Made by a program: the position numbers and the translations under genes. The notes under the pieces are model-generated. The model made no database searches. It was not told the DNA's origin and worked only from the letters and a program-made list of their open reading frames with translations. Below, in pieces: positions 1 through 13,600 of a stretch of 64,000 nucleotides of DNA. Source of the stretch: Cannabis sativa (taxonomy: Eukaryota; Streptophyta; Magnoliopsida; Rosales; Cannabaceae); contig NC_083601.1 in assembly GCF_029168945.1 (NCBI RefSeq), forward strand, positions 22,038,160-22,102,159, given 5' to 3'. Numbering within the stretch: the first letter of the stretch is position 1; every line of letters starts with the position of its first letter.

Positions 1-595
1 TTAATATATATAGTTTAACCAAATATCAAGGTATTATTGTTTTACTTCATATATACACTCGGGATTTCCAACTAAGTTTTTCGTCAAACTAAAAAATATA
101 CAAACTTAGAATATGAGTAATTACAAAAAAGTCCACTGCTTATTAATATTATGATTATATTATTTTTAAAAATTTAAACAAGCTAATTGAGGCCAAGTAA
201 ACAACCAACTTAAGCAAAACTACTCATAAAAGATATAGATAAGGAAAATGAACTGCCATACCAAATAATTATAATAATATGATAAAAAAGAAAAACCGTA
301 TTGATTCAAATAAGATACGCCTAATTTATTACTTTTAAGACTAAAACTTATTTTTGAAGTCGGCTTCCTAACGCAAGGCATCAATATTATTTGGGCTAAA
401 AGAAATTGCCATGTCGAAATGACAACATGCCTTACGAAATTGCTATCTTTTTTTTTCTAATAAATATAATATACATTTTAATTAATTTGATCAATTATAA
501 TAATATAATAAGTATTATTTTTTGACAGGTATAGAACGTAATAATATGTAATTGACTAATAATTTGTAATTAACTAATAATTTTTAGGTTAATTA
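1..595. other. AT-rich upstream region of FMO copy 1
   Basis: No gene is seen. The stretch matches 52745-54866 once the insertions there are removed, so it is the left part of a duplicated block. The start of the duplication lies at or before base 1. Confidence 0.6.
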
Positions 596-1003
596 AGATT
601 TTTTTCCCCGAACTTTGACATGTACCAAATCATGCTCTTTGAACTTTTTTTACCATTAAAAATTCCCCCTGAACTATTGAGATTGTTAGATTTAAGAATT
701 TTTGTCTAATTTCATTCAATTTTACTGTTTCAGTGATTGTTTATGTACTAAAACATGCTTCCAGACTTTGAAATCTATCAAATCATGCCTCTTAAACTTT
801 GATATGTACTAAATCATGCCTCTGAACTTTCATCCATGTCATAATTTTTTAACTAAAATTATACAAAAGTACGTCCTTAAATTTAACAATCTCAATAGTT
901 TAGAGAAAATTTTTAACGGCAAAAAAAATTCACGAAACATAATTTAGTACATGTCAAAGTTTGGAAAAAAATTCCTAATTAGCCTCATTTTTATGTTCAA
1001 ATG
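596..1003. repeat. Foldback (MULE-like MITE) element in the FMO copy 1 promoter
   Basis: The left end (CGAACTTTGACATGTACC near 609-626) is repeated in inverted form at the right end (GTACATGTCAAAGTTTGG near 947-965). The arms are roughly 90 bp. The interior carries imperfect direct repeats of a 'ctaaatcatgcctctgaact' type unit. The same element lies at the matching place in front of copy 2, so it predates the FMO duplication. It ends less than 200 bp before the start codon. Family assignment is inferred from the long inverted ends; no clean target duplication was resolved. Confidence 0.55.
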
Positions 1004-1060
1004 CACCAACCTATCATTAATTCTCTTATACATTATTGATTATTCCAACACTTTCACCAA

Positions 1061-1115
1061 CACGTGAAATATTGTTTCACGTACCCAAAACTCTCATGCA
1101 ACTCCTATATATATC
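1061..1115 (+). promoter_or_regulatory. G-box and TATA box of FMO copy 1
   Basis: A perfect CACGTG G-box lies at 1061-1066 and a TATATATATC TATA-like box at 1106-1115, 80 bp before the ATG. Both are conserved in copy 2 (55331-55336 and 55376-55385). G-boxes bind bZIP and bHLH factors; use here is inferred. Confidence 0.5.
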
Positions 1116-1185
1116 ACAATGCTCTCACAACAAAATCCCACCCCAATTCCAACCCAGACGTCATTACTAAATAAATTCTCCAAAA

Positions 1186-1644
1186 ATGGCTCCTACTTCT
1201 CCTATTTTTACCAAAATTGGGATAATTGGAGCTGGAGTTAGTGGTATTGCAGCAGCCAAACAGCTGAGACACCATGATCCCATTGTATTTGAAGGGACTG
1301 ATACGATTGGAGGGGTGTGGAGCCATTGCTGCTACAGCTCCACTAACCTCCAATCGACTTACAAAGACTACGAGTTCTCGGATTTCCCATGGCCTGCTGC
1401 TGCAGTGAAAAAGGAGTTTAGCTTTCCTTCCCACCTAGAGGTCTTGGATTACCTCAACTCCTACGCCCGCCAATTTGACGTCCTCAAATGCGTAAGGTTC
1501 AATTCTAAGGTGGTGGCGCTCCGCTACCTGGGCGGAAAAACTACCACTGACAAAATGGATACACCGGAAGAATATGGCAGCCTCCTCTCGGGTCACCCCG
1601 TTTGGGAAGTTGCTGTCCAGACCAACAACTCGGACGAAATTCAG
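1186..1644 (+). CDS. FMO1: FMO copy 1, exon 1
   Basis: 153 codons from the ATG, following TATA box and short leader, to a CAG|GTATGT donor, phase 0. It holds the FAD-binding Rossmann motif and the conserved EFSDFPWP stretch. Relative to copy 2 it differs at L27M, K60R, F78Y and Q96H and has one extra Ala at 71-73. Confidence 0.92.
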
Positions 1645-4600
1645 GTATGTTATATTAAATGTAACTATATGAGTAGGTGTTTATTTTTTTTTTAGATTTT
1701 TTTAATAAACATTACATATATTTAAAAGAATGTTTGTCTATTATTATTTTCTTTTACCAAATCCATCGTTTTCATTTTTAACAATAAAATGGAAAATATA
1801 TTTCTATTATTTGCCCAATCAATATTGTGATGACGCTCTTACCTATTGTACTTGCAAAAAAAAAAAAAAAAAAAAAACTTTCCAGTACTATAAAAAAATG
1901 TATGATTAATAATTTTTTAAAAAAATAATGAAAAGTAATATAAAATTAAGAATATTACGGTTCAATTAAAATTATAATTAATAATAAATTTTATATATAA
2001 ATAGTATTTAAATTAATATTTTTTTAATAAAAATAATATTATTTATTAAATAAAATAAAAAATTTTAATTATATAACTAAAAATATATATAAAAACAAAA
2101 GAAAAACTAAAAACATATAACTAAATTATATGCATACATTATTTAACACATGATACCATATATATTAAAATTAAAAAGTATATCTTTTTATATTAAATAT
2201 AATTATTTAAAGAAAATTATTAATTAACGGTTTTTTTTTCATTAAAGTTAACAGTTTAAACTAATCTGGTTAAATTAATCAATTACCTTTAGATCTTGTT
2301 TTTATATGTTAAATTATTTTGAGTTCTTTTTTTCAAAAATTTGTAACACGCACGTCTTAATACAAACATTTTCATATAAAAAAATAAAATTGTCTCGATG
2401 CCAAAAATATTAGAAAGAAATTCAAAAAATAAATAACTCTAACTATTTTCTTTACCGTAAAAACATTTGACATTCCCTTTTTACTTGCGTCAGCCTCTTT
2501 TTTTCTTTTCTTATGTCATACTAAACTTTCTTTTGCGTGCGTCAATCAATTTTTATTTTTTATTTTTATTTCATTCTCTCTCTTATCTATTACAAAAATT
2601 GATCGTACCATTAATTATTTGAATTTAAGAATAATAATTATTTTTCAAGGTAATTATTGTTATTTTTTTAGATTAATTACTTTTTAAATTATAATTTTAA
2701 TTTAATGTTATTATGTGTGTTTTGTTAGTTAAGATAAGATGCAATTACGTTGTTATTTATTTATTTATTTAACATTTTTTGTATTACTTTGAAACTTGAT
2801 TAAAAGTGTACTAAGTTGATAGAAAATATAATAAATTATAAAATTATTTATTAACAAAATTAGTATTATTCTTTTTTGGTGATATAACTTTGTGATATTT
2901 AAGATACTATTTTATTTAATAAAATAAAACAAAACAAAAAAAGATACCAGTTTGTCTTTTAATTTTTTTAAAAAACTTAATAAAATAGTTTGATAAAATT
3001 AATTTATTTAGAATACTATCCAAGAACAAAGTATATGAAATAATCAAATACTTTTTAGTATCTTAAACAAATTACTTTTTAGTAGCCTATTAAATTTGAT
3101 TGGCATATCAATTTTTTTCTAATTACAAAATTTATTAATTATTTTTCTTTTAAAAAAAAAAACTAATAAATTACATTTTATTTTAGTCATATAATCAGTG
3201 TAAAAAAAATAGCTTTGTAAACTTTGTCAAGAAACAAAAAAAAACTCTGTACAATTTAAAATAAATTATTGAAAAAAAAAAAAGATAAGAATTGCTACGC
3301 GGCACCAGAAGTGCGGTGCCGAACACCACAACTACCTAACAGTGACTTAATACAAAATTTATTTATAATATTTTTTTATTAATAATATGGGACCCACAAC
3401 CATTTTGACCCTTCCCATCTAAATAATAAGCCCACGCGCACCATCTGCCAATAAATTATTTTTCAACATTTTTTTTAATATTTAAATGTTTATCCATGTT
3501 TACATAATTTTCATTCTTTTTACATATTTTTTAATTCTTTTTTAATTTTTTTCTTTACATCAAATTCTTTTTATTACTTTTTTAATCTCAAACATTCTTC
3601 TTAAAAAAAAATTCTCAAACTTTTTAGTATTTTTATATTAAATGCTTAATATTAAAAAAAATTCATTATTTTATTTTTCAATACATGTATATTGTATTTT
3701 TATAATTTTTACTTTTTCATTTTGTTATTTATGATTTTAGACTAAAGATTTTCCGAAAAATCAAAATTGCATTCATATAAAAATTAATATAATTTGAGAT
3801 ATATTTTATATAAAATAAAAATTATAAAAATAAAATATATTTATATATTTTTAAAGTGTAAATAAAATTATTCACATAAAATTGTTAAGATAATAAATAT
3901 TTTCATTTTTCGACAGTGACAAGAACCTTGACCTTCTCTATCAAATGCATAACTCCCTATAAAATACATATTAAAGTAGTCATTGAAAAGTAAACTATAC
4001 TACTAAATAACAAATTTATATATAATGTTCATAAAGTTTTGGAATTGACATCATTCTAAAAAATATACGTGGAGTATTACTGCATAATAACATCTCCCAC
4101 AGTCATAAGATATATAGGCTTCGGTACATATTATTATATATCTTTAGGATGATCATGAGAAATTAATCTTTGGGTCTTGGTAATACATTGTTTGGCTTGA
4201 AGTTGCTTGGTGCGGCATTCCATCGCTCAATGTAAGTGTAACGCCCGTATTTTATAATAATAATAATATTATACGAAGTCTAAATTTTTCATAATTAATA
4301 TATTTAATAATTATACGGATCGGGATCCCGAGTAACAAAATACTAGTTTAAAGTATTTTACTAATATGTACATATACACATATATTTTTTTTTTTAAAAT
4401 TTAGCGGACAAGCACCCTCAAAATACAGACTCCAAAATATTAATAAACCGAAACCCTCCAGGTTGCACTGCCGCGATATGTACAATCATGCCGAGTTCCG
4501 CCTCACTGTTCCTCCAGCTTTGCTTTTCCTTTACCTACACAAGGTAGCAAACTGATGAGTCAACAGACTCAGTAAGATATGCAAGAATTAAATAAAAGTA

Positions 4601-7600
4601 ACACGTGACCAGCTTTATGGTTAAGCTGCCCTGAGCTTAACTACGAAGCTCACCAAATGATTAAGAACGTTCTTAAGGGTAGTACGACTACTGTACCATA
4701 TGCACTAAAGTACCAACTTTGTACTTGTGTTGGTAGAGCCCTAATTGTACTCCCGAGAATTTACTAAGTGTTGTACCACGAACACGACGTACCCAGGGTA
4801 CTCGTGACGGTAACACCGTAATTATATTAACATCCAAAACAAGCATAAACATTTATATATATATTCTTACGCTATCTTACCTCGTTCCGTGCTCAAGTGT
4901 GCCTGGCCACTCGAGTGGAAGTGCAGCTCGACGTTTAACAGGGCCCTAAACCATAATGTTCAAAAACCGATGAGAGACTCGCTAAAATACATATCGGGGA
5001 TTTAAAATACAAACTAAGCTTAACCCTATCGATGAAAAGGATGCTAATACCCTAAAACACCTAAAAACGGGAAAAACTAGAGTTCGGGAAAAAGCCCCAA
5101 CCGGCAGGCCGGTTCCCAACCGGAAGTCCGGTTCTGGGTCACCAACCGGTCGACCGGTTGCCACAGGTCCCCCAGAACCGCCGGTTCGTTCGTGCCGGGA
5201 ACCCGAAAATCTCCCTTGACCTCAAAATCCAACCAAACTTCACCAAAATTTCCAGAACACCTGCATACTGTATTTACAACGTTTTCCAACCAACAAATCC
5301 CAGAAATAACCACTAAGTCAAGATATGCCATTAAAGACCTAAGTTAAGGTTTTATGCTCAAATTAATACAATACCTAAATCAACCACCCAAATCAGTTGT
5401 TATAAACCTTAATTAACCCAAACCAAACCTAGAATTTGATCCCTAAGCATCTCAAATCAAAACAGCCACTATCACTCAAAACACAAGCTCAAACTAAGAA
5501 GAAAACTTAAATAAACATGTTCTAGGGTTCTAGGATTTTACCTTAGCTTCAAGAGTGCTTGATTCCCTAGTTGATTGCAGCAAAACAAAGAAGAAGAATT
5601 GAATTTCCTTCTGGTCTAGGCTGGCCGAACAAAGAAAGAGAGGAAATGGAATGAATTTCCTCAATTTTGGCTTTTTCTCACACTTCCTTAATTTTCAAAT
5701 GAAAAGGATTTATCTAATCCTTTGCTGAATTCATTAAAATGCTAGGTGTCAAAAGGTAGGGCAGCCACTAATCCACTCCTAGGAAAAGACTAAATTACCC
5801 TTTAAATCAAACTTAAATATTTTCCAAGATTAGGGGTAAAATGGTCAAATACTAATCCCCGAAAATTCTAACGCCTCTACTATTTAACAATAATACTCCG
5901 ATAATAATCTAAATTATAAAATGCAACTCTCTAGGCCCAACGTCGCTTTCCACAGCTTCCGAACACAATCACAGAAATTAGGTAATTAAATATAAAATAG
6001 CATAAAAACACATATGATATATAGAATATATTTCTAAAACATGCATTCCATAATTATTAATACATAAACCTTAAATAATTAATAATACAGAGTACTATTC
6101 ATAGGCGGTCTTTACAATTATCCCCCCGTTAAAAGGATTTCGCCCCCGAAATCTACCTGAATAACTCAGGATACTGGGCTCTCATCTCAGATTCCAATTC
6201 CCAAGTGGCTTCTTCCACTTTACTGTTTCTCCAAAGTACCTTGACCAATGATATGGTTTTGGTTCGGAGAACCTTTTCCTTTTTATCCAGAATTTGCACC
6301 GGTTGTTCGTCATATGATAAATCAGATTGCAATTCCAATGCTTCGTAACTTAGAACATGCTTTGGATCAGACACATACTTCCTTAGCATGGAGATATGAA
6401 ATACATTATGCACTGCTGATAATGCTGGAGGTAAGGCTAACCTATAAGCAACTTGCCCAACTTTTTCCAGAATTTCAAAAGGTCCAATGAACCTAGGGCT
6501 CAATTTACCTTTCTTTCCAAAACGTTTGACTCCCTTCATCGGGGATACTCGTAAAAAGACATGATCACCAGGTTGGAATGTAACATCCCGCCGCTTGGGG
6601 TCTGCATAACTTTTCTGCCTGCTTTGTGAAGCAAGCATTCGAGCTTTGATCTTGTCTATTGCTTCATTTGTCTTCTGAACTAATTCAGGGCCCAAGTATT
6701 TCCGTTCTCCTGTTTCGTCCCAATGAATTGGGGAACGACATTTTCTTCCATAGAGCAGCTCATAGGGAGCCATTCCTATGGTACTTTGATAGCTATTATT
6801 ATAGGAGAATTCAATCAGAGGCAAATACTTAATCCATGACCCTCCAAAATCCATGACACAAGCTCGTAACAGGTCTTCGAGTATTTGGATGGTTCGTTCA
6901 GATTGCCCATCTGTTTGAGGATGAAAGGCTGTGCTGAATTTCAAATTAGTTCCCATAGCCTTTTGTAAACTCACCCAAAACTTTGAGGTAAATTTAGGAT
7001 CCCTATCTGAAACGATTGACTTCGGTACTCCATGAAGACGGAGAATTTCTTTCACATACAAATCAGCATACTGATCCACTGAATAGGTTACCTTAACAGG
7101 TAAGAAATGTGCTGACTTTGTAAAACGATCCACCACAACCCAAACTGAGTCGTACATTCCTGTGGTTCTAGGCAAGCCAACCACAAAGTCCATCGCAATG
7201 TCTTCCCACTTCCATTCCGGAAGTGTTAATGGCTGAAGTAACCCCGCCGGTCGTTGATGCTCAGTTTTAATTTGCTGACAGGTTAAGCATTTAGTGACAT
7301 AGTCCACTACATCCCTCTTCATCCCATACCACCAGAAATAGGGCTTTAAATCTTGATACATTTTGGTGGTTCCTGGATGTAATGAGTAAGGGGTAGTATG
7401 AGCTTCTTCTAAAATTTCTTTTTTAAGCTCACTGAAATCTGGGACACACACCCGTGCTTTAAACAACAACATTCCATTGTCAGAAATGGAGAAGTCCTTA
7501 GCTTTGCCTGCTAAGACATCTTCTCGAATTTTAATCAATTCTGAATCTTCTAACTGAGCCCTTCTGATTCTTTCCAGCAAATCTGACTGAAGTGTCAGAT

Positions 7601-10600
7601 TGAATAGTTTCTCAGTTACTAACTCAATGTTTGCTCTAGTCATTTCCGAGGCTAGCTGAGAGGAAATCATAATCATGTTGGATATCTGATCAGGTCCTTT
7701 TCTACTTAAGGCATCAGCTACAACATTTGCCTTTCCAGGATGATACAGGATTTCGCAGTCATAGTCCTTCACCAATTCTAACCACCTTCTCTGTCTCATA
7801 TTCAAATCCTTCTGAGTGAAGAAATACTTGAGACTCTTGTGGTCAGTATAGATCTCACACCTTTCACCATACAAGTAATGTCGCCAAATTTTCAAGGCGA
7901 ACACCACTGCTGCAAGTTCTAGGTCGTGAGTTGGGTAACGATGCTCATAATCTTTCAGTTGCCGAGAAGCATAAGCTATGACTTTATCTGCTTGCATCAA
8001 CACACAGCCTAAACCCTGCCTTGAAGCGTCACAATACACCACAAACTTTTCTTGATCAGAAGGCAAGGCTAGAACAGGAGCTGTAATCAATCGTTGCTTC
8101 AGCTCTTGAAAACTCTTTTCACACTTATCTGACCATATAAATCGCTGATTCTTCCTAGTTAACTCGGATAACGGCATCGCAATTTTGGAAAATCCTTCCA
8201 CAAAACGTCGATAATAACCCGCTAAACCTAGAAAACTTCGAATTTCAGTGACTGTTTTAGGTCTAGGCCAATTCTTCACCGCTTCGATCTTTCCTGGATC
8301 AACCATAATTCCATCTTTTCCAACAATATGCCCCAGAAAAGACACTTGTGACAGCCAAAACTCACACTTTTTGAACTTTGCATAGAGTTTATGATCTCTA
8401 AGTTGCTGCAAAACCATTCGAAGATGTTGCTCATGCTCCGCTTCTGACCGAGAGTACACAAGAATATCATCGATAAATACAATCACAAAATTATCGAGGA
8501 AATCCTTGAATACCCTATTCATGAGATCCATAAAAGCTGCCGGTGCATTTGTTAACCCAAAAGACATAACCAAGAATTCATAGTGACCATACCTGGTCCG
8601 GAAAGCTGTCTTCGGGATATCCTCTTCTCGAATTCTCAATTGATGATACCCAGACCTCAAGTCAATTTTAGAGAATACAGTCTTGCCCTGAAGTTGGTCA
8701 AACAAATCGTCAATTCTGGGCAGAGGATATTTATTCTTAATGGTTAACTTATTCAGCTCCCGATAATCAATACACATACGAAGAGTTCCATCTTTCTTCT
8801 TCACAAATAACACAGGGGCTCCCCAAGGTGACACACTAGGCCGAGTAAACCCTAGATCCAACATCCCCTGGAGTTGTATCTTTAGTTCTTTTAATTCAGC
8901 AGGTGCCATTCGGTAGGGTGCCTTTGAAACAGGTTCCGCTCCAGGAATTAAATCAATGATGAAATCTATCTCCCGCTGAGGTGGTAATCCCGGCAACTCC
9001 TCTGGAAATACATCCAGAAATTCCTTAACCACTTTAACTTCTTCTGGTCCAAGTAACACAGGTTTACTGGAATCCACTACCACTGCCAGAAAACCAACAC
9101 ATCCATCTCGTAATAAATCCCTAGCTTTCAACGCTGAGATACTAGGGACACGAGAACCTTGGACCGAGCCAACAAAAACAAAAGGTTCCTCATTTTCTGG
9201 TTCAAAAGTCACCATTTTCCGTTTACAATCAATACTAGCAGAGTATTTGGACAAAAAGTCCATACCAAGTATAATATCAAATTCGGACAATGGTAACTCC
9301 ACGAGATCAGCACTCAATTCTCTACCTTCAATTCTAATTATTACTGACCTAATCCACTTTCTTGAAATAATTAATTCTCCATTAGGCAACAGGGTTCCAA
9401 ACCCCGTCTCAAGAATATCACTAGGTCTATCAAACTGATCAAGAAGTCTTGATGACACATAAGACCGAGTAGCACCCGAATCAAATAAAACAGTATAAGC
9501 AAAACCATTGATTAGAAGCTGACCTGCAACTACTGAAGGACTGGCAGCAGCATCAGCCTGAGTTATAGCAAAGACACGAGCAGGTGCAGGTACAGGTTTG
9601 ACCTCGGGCTTCGGTTCTTCTTTCCTCAACTGAGGACAGTCTTTCCTGAGATGTCCCACCGAACCACACTGAAAACAGGCTCTCCGGTTACAAGCCCGGG
9701 GATGATGTTTCTTACAACGCGGGCACTCAGGATAAGAATAAGTCTGACGTCCTCCTCTATTCTGGTTTCCTCGAAACGTTTTTCCTTGCCCTGAACTTCC
9801 CGAAGATGGAAAAGTTCTTTTCCTCTGCTCAAGAGTAGAACCCCCACTTTCTTTTTCAGGACCTGACATAGGGAGAGTAGTAGGCCTACCAACACCAGAT
9901 GACTCTCGGGTTTCTTGTAAAAATTTAACTGCTCCTTCAGCTCGAAGAGCCTTATCAACCATTTCTGCATAGGTTGTGGTATCACTTGTTGTAATAACCA
10001 GGTCATGTCTGATTTTGGCATTCAGCCCAGCCAAATACTTTTCTTTCTTGCTGAAATCTGTTGGTACAATTCCGGAGGCCAACTTGGCCAAGCGGTCAAA
10101 CTTGGTGGTATACTCAGTCACTGACATACTCTCACCTTGTACCAACTCAATAAATTCCTTCCGCTTTGCACTGCGGACCGCCTCGTTGTAATACTTGGCA
10201 TTAAACAATTCTCGAAACTCTTCCCAGGTCATTCTAGTCACATCCCTAGTGAGGGATACCATTTCCCACCAAATCAGGGCATCCTCCTGAAATTGGAACG
10301 TGGCACATGCCACCCTATCATTTCCGGCTACTCCCATAAAGTTCAATATTTTCTCAATAACAGTCAACCACTGCTCCGCCTTTAAAACATCAGGGCCTCC
10401 CAGAAATACTGGAGGCGCTTGTTTTCTGAACCTCTCATACAAAGGCTCCATGCGGTTACCAGCAACATGTTGCTCAGCTGGCACCGCAGGGACTACAGGA
10501 ACCGCAACAGGCGGTTGCAGGGGAGGCTCAACAGGGGCATCCCGTTGCCTGAGTCGCCGGATCTCTTCTTCTTGTTGCTCAATTCTAGTTTGCATTTCAG

Positions 10601-13600
10601 CAAACCTTTGTTCCCAATCAACAGGGGCCTGAGGTGGATTCTCCTGTCCACCTCTCGGAACTCGACCGCGGCCTCTACCGCGACCACGGGGGTTTTGGGG
10701 ATTTCTACCACCCCGACCACCTCCGGTCTCAACCAATTCACCCTGCCTTCTAACGTTTCGCTGGTCGTCCATTATTTAGGACTTAGCCTGCGAACCCACA
10801 AGGCACGTAGGTCAGACAGTGGTCAAAATACTTTCAAGACCGCAATTAAAATTTAAAACATCTTATTTAATCATATATATATAACACAACATATCTTAAA
10901 ATAGTTCGCAAACAGGAATAAAGCTTACGGAACCGTGAGTTGAACTCGACACTGGCCTTGATTGTACATATCTTGACGGTCTTCAGTGAACAACCCAGTG
11001 GCTCTGATACCAAACTGTAACGCCCGTATTTTATAAAAATAATAATATTACTCGAAGTCTAAATTTTCTTAATTAATATATTTAATAATTATAAGGATCG
11101 GGATCCCGAGTATCAAAATACTAGTTTAAAGTATTTTACTAATATGTACATATACACATATATTTTTTTTTTAAAATTTAGCGGACAAGCACCCTCAAAA
11201 TACAGACTCCAAAATATTAATAAACCGAAACCCTCCAGGTTGCACTGCCGCGATATGTACAATCATGCCGAGTTCCGCCTCACTGTTCCTCCAGCTTTGC
11301 TTTTCCTTTACCTACACAAGGTAGCAAACTGATGAGTCAACAGACTCAGTAAGATATGCAAGAATTAAATAAAAGTAACACGTGACCAGCTTTATGGTTA
11401 AGCTGCCCTGAGCTTAACTACGAAGCTCACCAAATGATTAAGAACGTTCTTAAGGGTAGTACGACTACTGTACCATATGCACTAAAGTACCAACTTTGTA
11501 CTTGTGTTGGTAGAGCCCTAATTGTACTCCCGAGAATTTACTAAGTGTTGTACCACGAACACGACGTACCCAGGGTACTCGTGACGGTAACACCGTAATT
11601 ATATTAACATCCAAAACAAGCATAAACATTTATATATATATTCTTACGCTATCTTACCTCGTTCCGTGCTCAAGTGTGCCGGTCAGCCTGAGTGGAAGTG
11701 CAGCTCGACGTTTAACAGGGCCCTAAACCATAATGTTCAAAAACCGATGAGAGACTCGCTAAAATACATATCGGGGATTTAAAATACAAACTAAGCTTAA
11801 CCCTATCGATGAAAAGGATGCTAATACCCTAAAACACCTAAAAACGGGAAAAACTAGAGTTCGGGAAAAAGCCCCAACCGGCAGGCCGGTTCCCAACCGG
11901 AAGTCCGGTTCTGGGTCACCAACCGGTCGACCGGTTGCCACAGGTCCCCCAGAACCGGAATTCCGGTTCTGTTCTGTGCTGGGAACCCGAAAAATCTCCC
12001 CCTTGACCTCAAAATCCAACCAAACTTCACCAAAATTTCCAGAACACCTGCATACTGTATTTACAACGTTTTCCAACCAACAAATCCCAGAAATAACCAC
12101 TAAGTCAAGATATGCCATTAAAGACCTAAATTAAGGTTTTCATGCTCAAATTAACACAACACCTAAATCAACCACCCAAATCAGTTGTTATAAACCTTAA
12201 TTAACCCAAACCAAACCTAGAATTTGATCCCTAAGCATTTCAAATCAAAACAGCCACTATCACTCAAAACACAAGCTCAAACTAAGAAGAAAACTTAAAT
12301 AAACATGTTCTAGGGTTCTAGGATTTTACCTTAGCTTCAAGAGTGCTTGATTCCCTAGTTGATTGCAGCAAAACAAAGAAGAAGAACTGAATTTCCTTCT
12401 GGTCTAGGCTGGCCGAACAAAGAAAGAGAGGAAATGGAATGAATTTCCTCAATTTTGGCTTTTTCTCACACTTCCTTAATTTTCAAATGAAAAGGATTTA
12501 TCTAATCCTTTGCTGAACTCATTAAAAGGCTAGGTGTCAAAAGGTAGGGCAGCCACTAATCCACACCTAAAAAAAGACTAAATTACCCTTTAAATCAAAC
12601 TTAAATATTTTCCAAGATTAGGGGTAAAATGGTCAAATACTAATCCCCGAAAATTCTAACGCCTCCACTATTTAACAATAATACTCCGATAATAATCTAA
12701 ATTATAAAACGCAACTCTCTAGGCCCAACGTCGCTTTCCACAGCTTCCGAACACAATCACAGAAATTAGGTAATTAAATATAAAATAGCATAAAAACATA
12801 TATGATATATAAAATATATTTCTAAAATATGCATTCCATAATTATTAATACATAAACCTTAAATAATTAATAATACAAAGTACTATTCATAGGCGGTCTT
12901 TACAGTAAGACCTACTTAATTACGACAAGAATACAATTAATTAATTAGCTTTTCAATTCTATACTTACAAATATATACAAGGAAAATAGAATGAAACTTA
13001 TACATATGATCAATAAAAGTAAGATTGTAAAGACTGCGAGTAAGATCCATCCAAATGTTTAAAATCTATTAACTCATTTGGAAGTGATATATATAAGGTG
13101 TCATTGTTTCCATATGTTGTTCCTAAATTCAAAATTTTAGTAGAAATATATTTTTATATAAACATAAATTCAAAATAGAAATTTTAAATAATCGTTTACC
13201 TGTAAGATCATTTTTTCTTATAAATCATGGGTAATACATTGAGTAGAAATTGTGGATACATCTTTCCCTTTTGTAGCAATATCATCTACAATACTTTCTT
13301 CATTTGAAACCTTTAAGAAAAGAAAAAAAAAATACTTTAGTCTAAGAAAATATAAAAAGAAAAAGTCAAAGAATATATTTAAATTAATAGTACCTTAATT
13401 CTTTTGCAATGGGTGTCGACTTTCTTATTATCTGGCACTTTTTTCTTCATAGAAACAATTTTCTCCAACTTAAAAATTTTACGCTTTTTTGGTGGTCGTT
13501 CATGTCTTCGTACAACTTTAGGACTATGAATTACATGATCTTCTTGCTTATCACTATCTTTTCTTTTTATTGGCAATCCATTCATCACATTCCAAAACAT

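Larger units (their letters stand above)
4237..12904 (-). mobile_element. Complete Ty3/gypsy LTR retrotransposon (chromovirus type)
   Basis: 8668 bp with LTRs of 1880 and 1889 bp, TG...CA ends, and a 5-bp target duplication GTAAG (4232-4236 and 12905-12909). The empty site is seen in copy 2 at 59450-59460 (CAATGTAAGACC), which proves the insertion point. One uninterrupted gag-pol frame lies on the minus strand. The LTRs differ at scattered positions, so the insertion is fairly young but not brand new. It lies inside the MULE in FMO intron 1. Confidence 0.95.

Noticed and set aside
1114..1434. Minus-strand frame opposite FMO exon 1 (also 55347-55700)
   Set aside because: Shadow of the conserved coding exon.
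4982..5331. Open frames inside the Ty3 LTRs (also 11759-12118)
   Set aside because: They recur in both LTRs, differ in length through small indels, and match no known protein.
11001..11015. tRNA gene fragments at the GCTCTGATACCA sites
   Set aside because: They are short primer binding sites next to LTRs, not tRNA genes.
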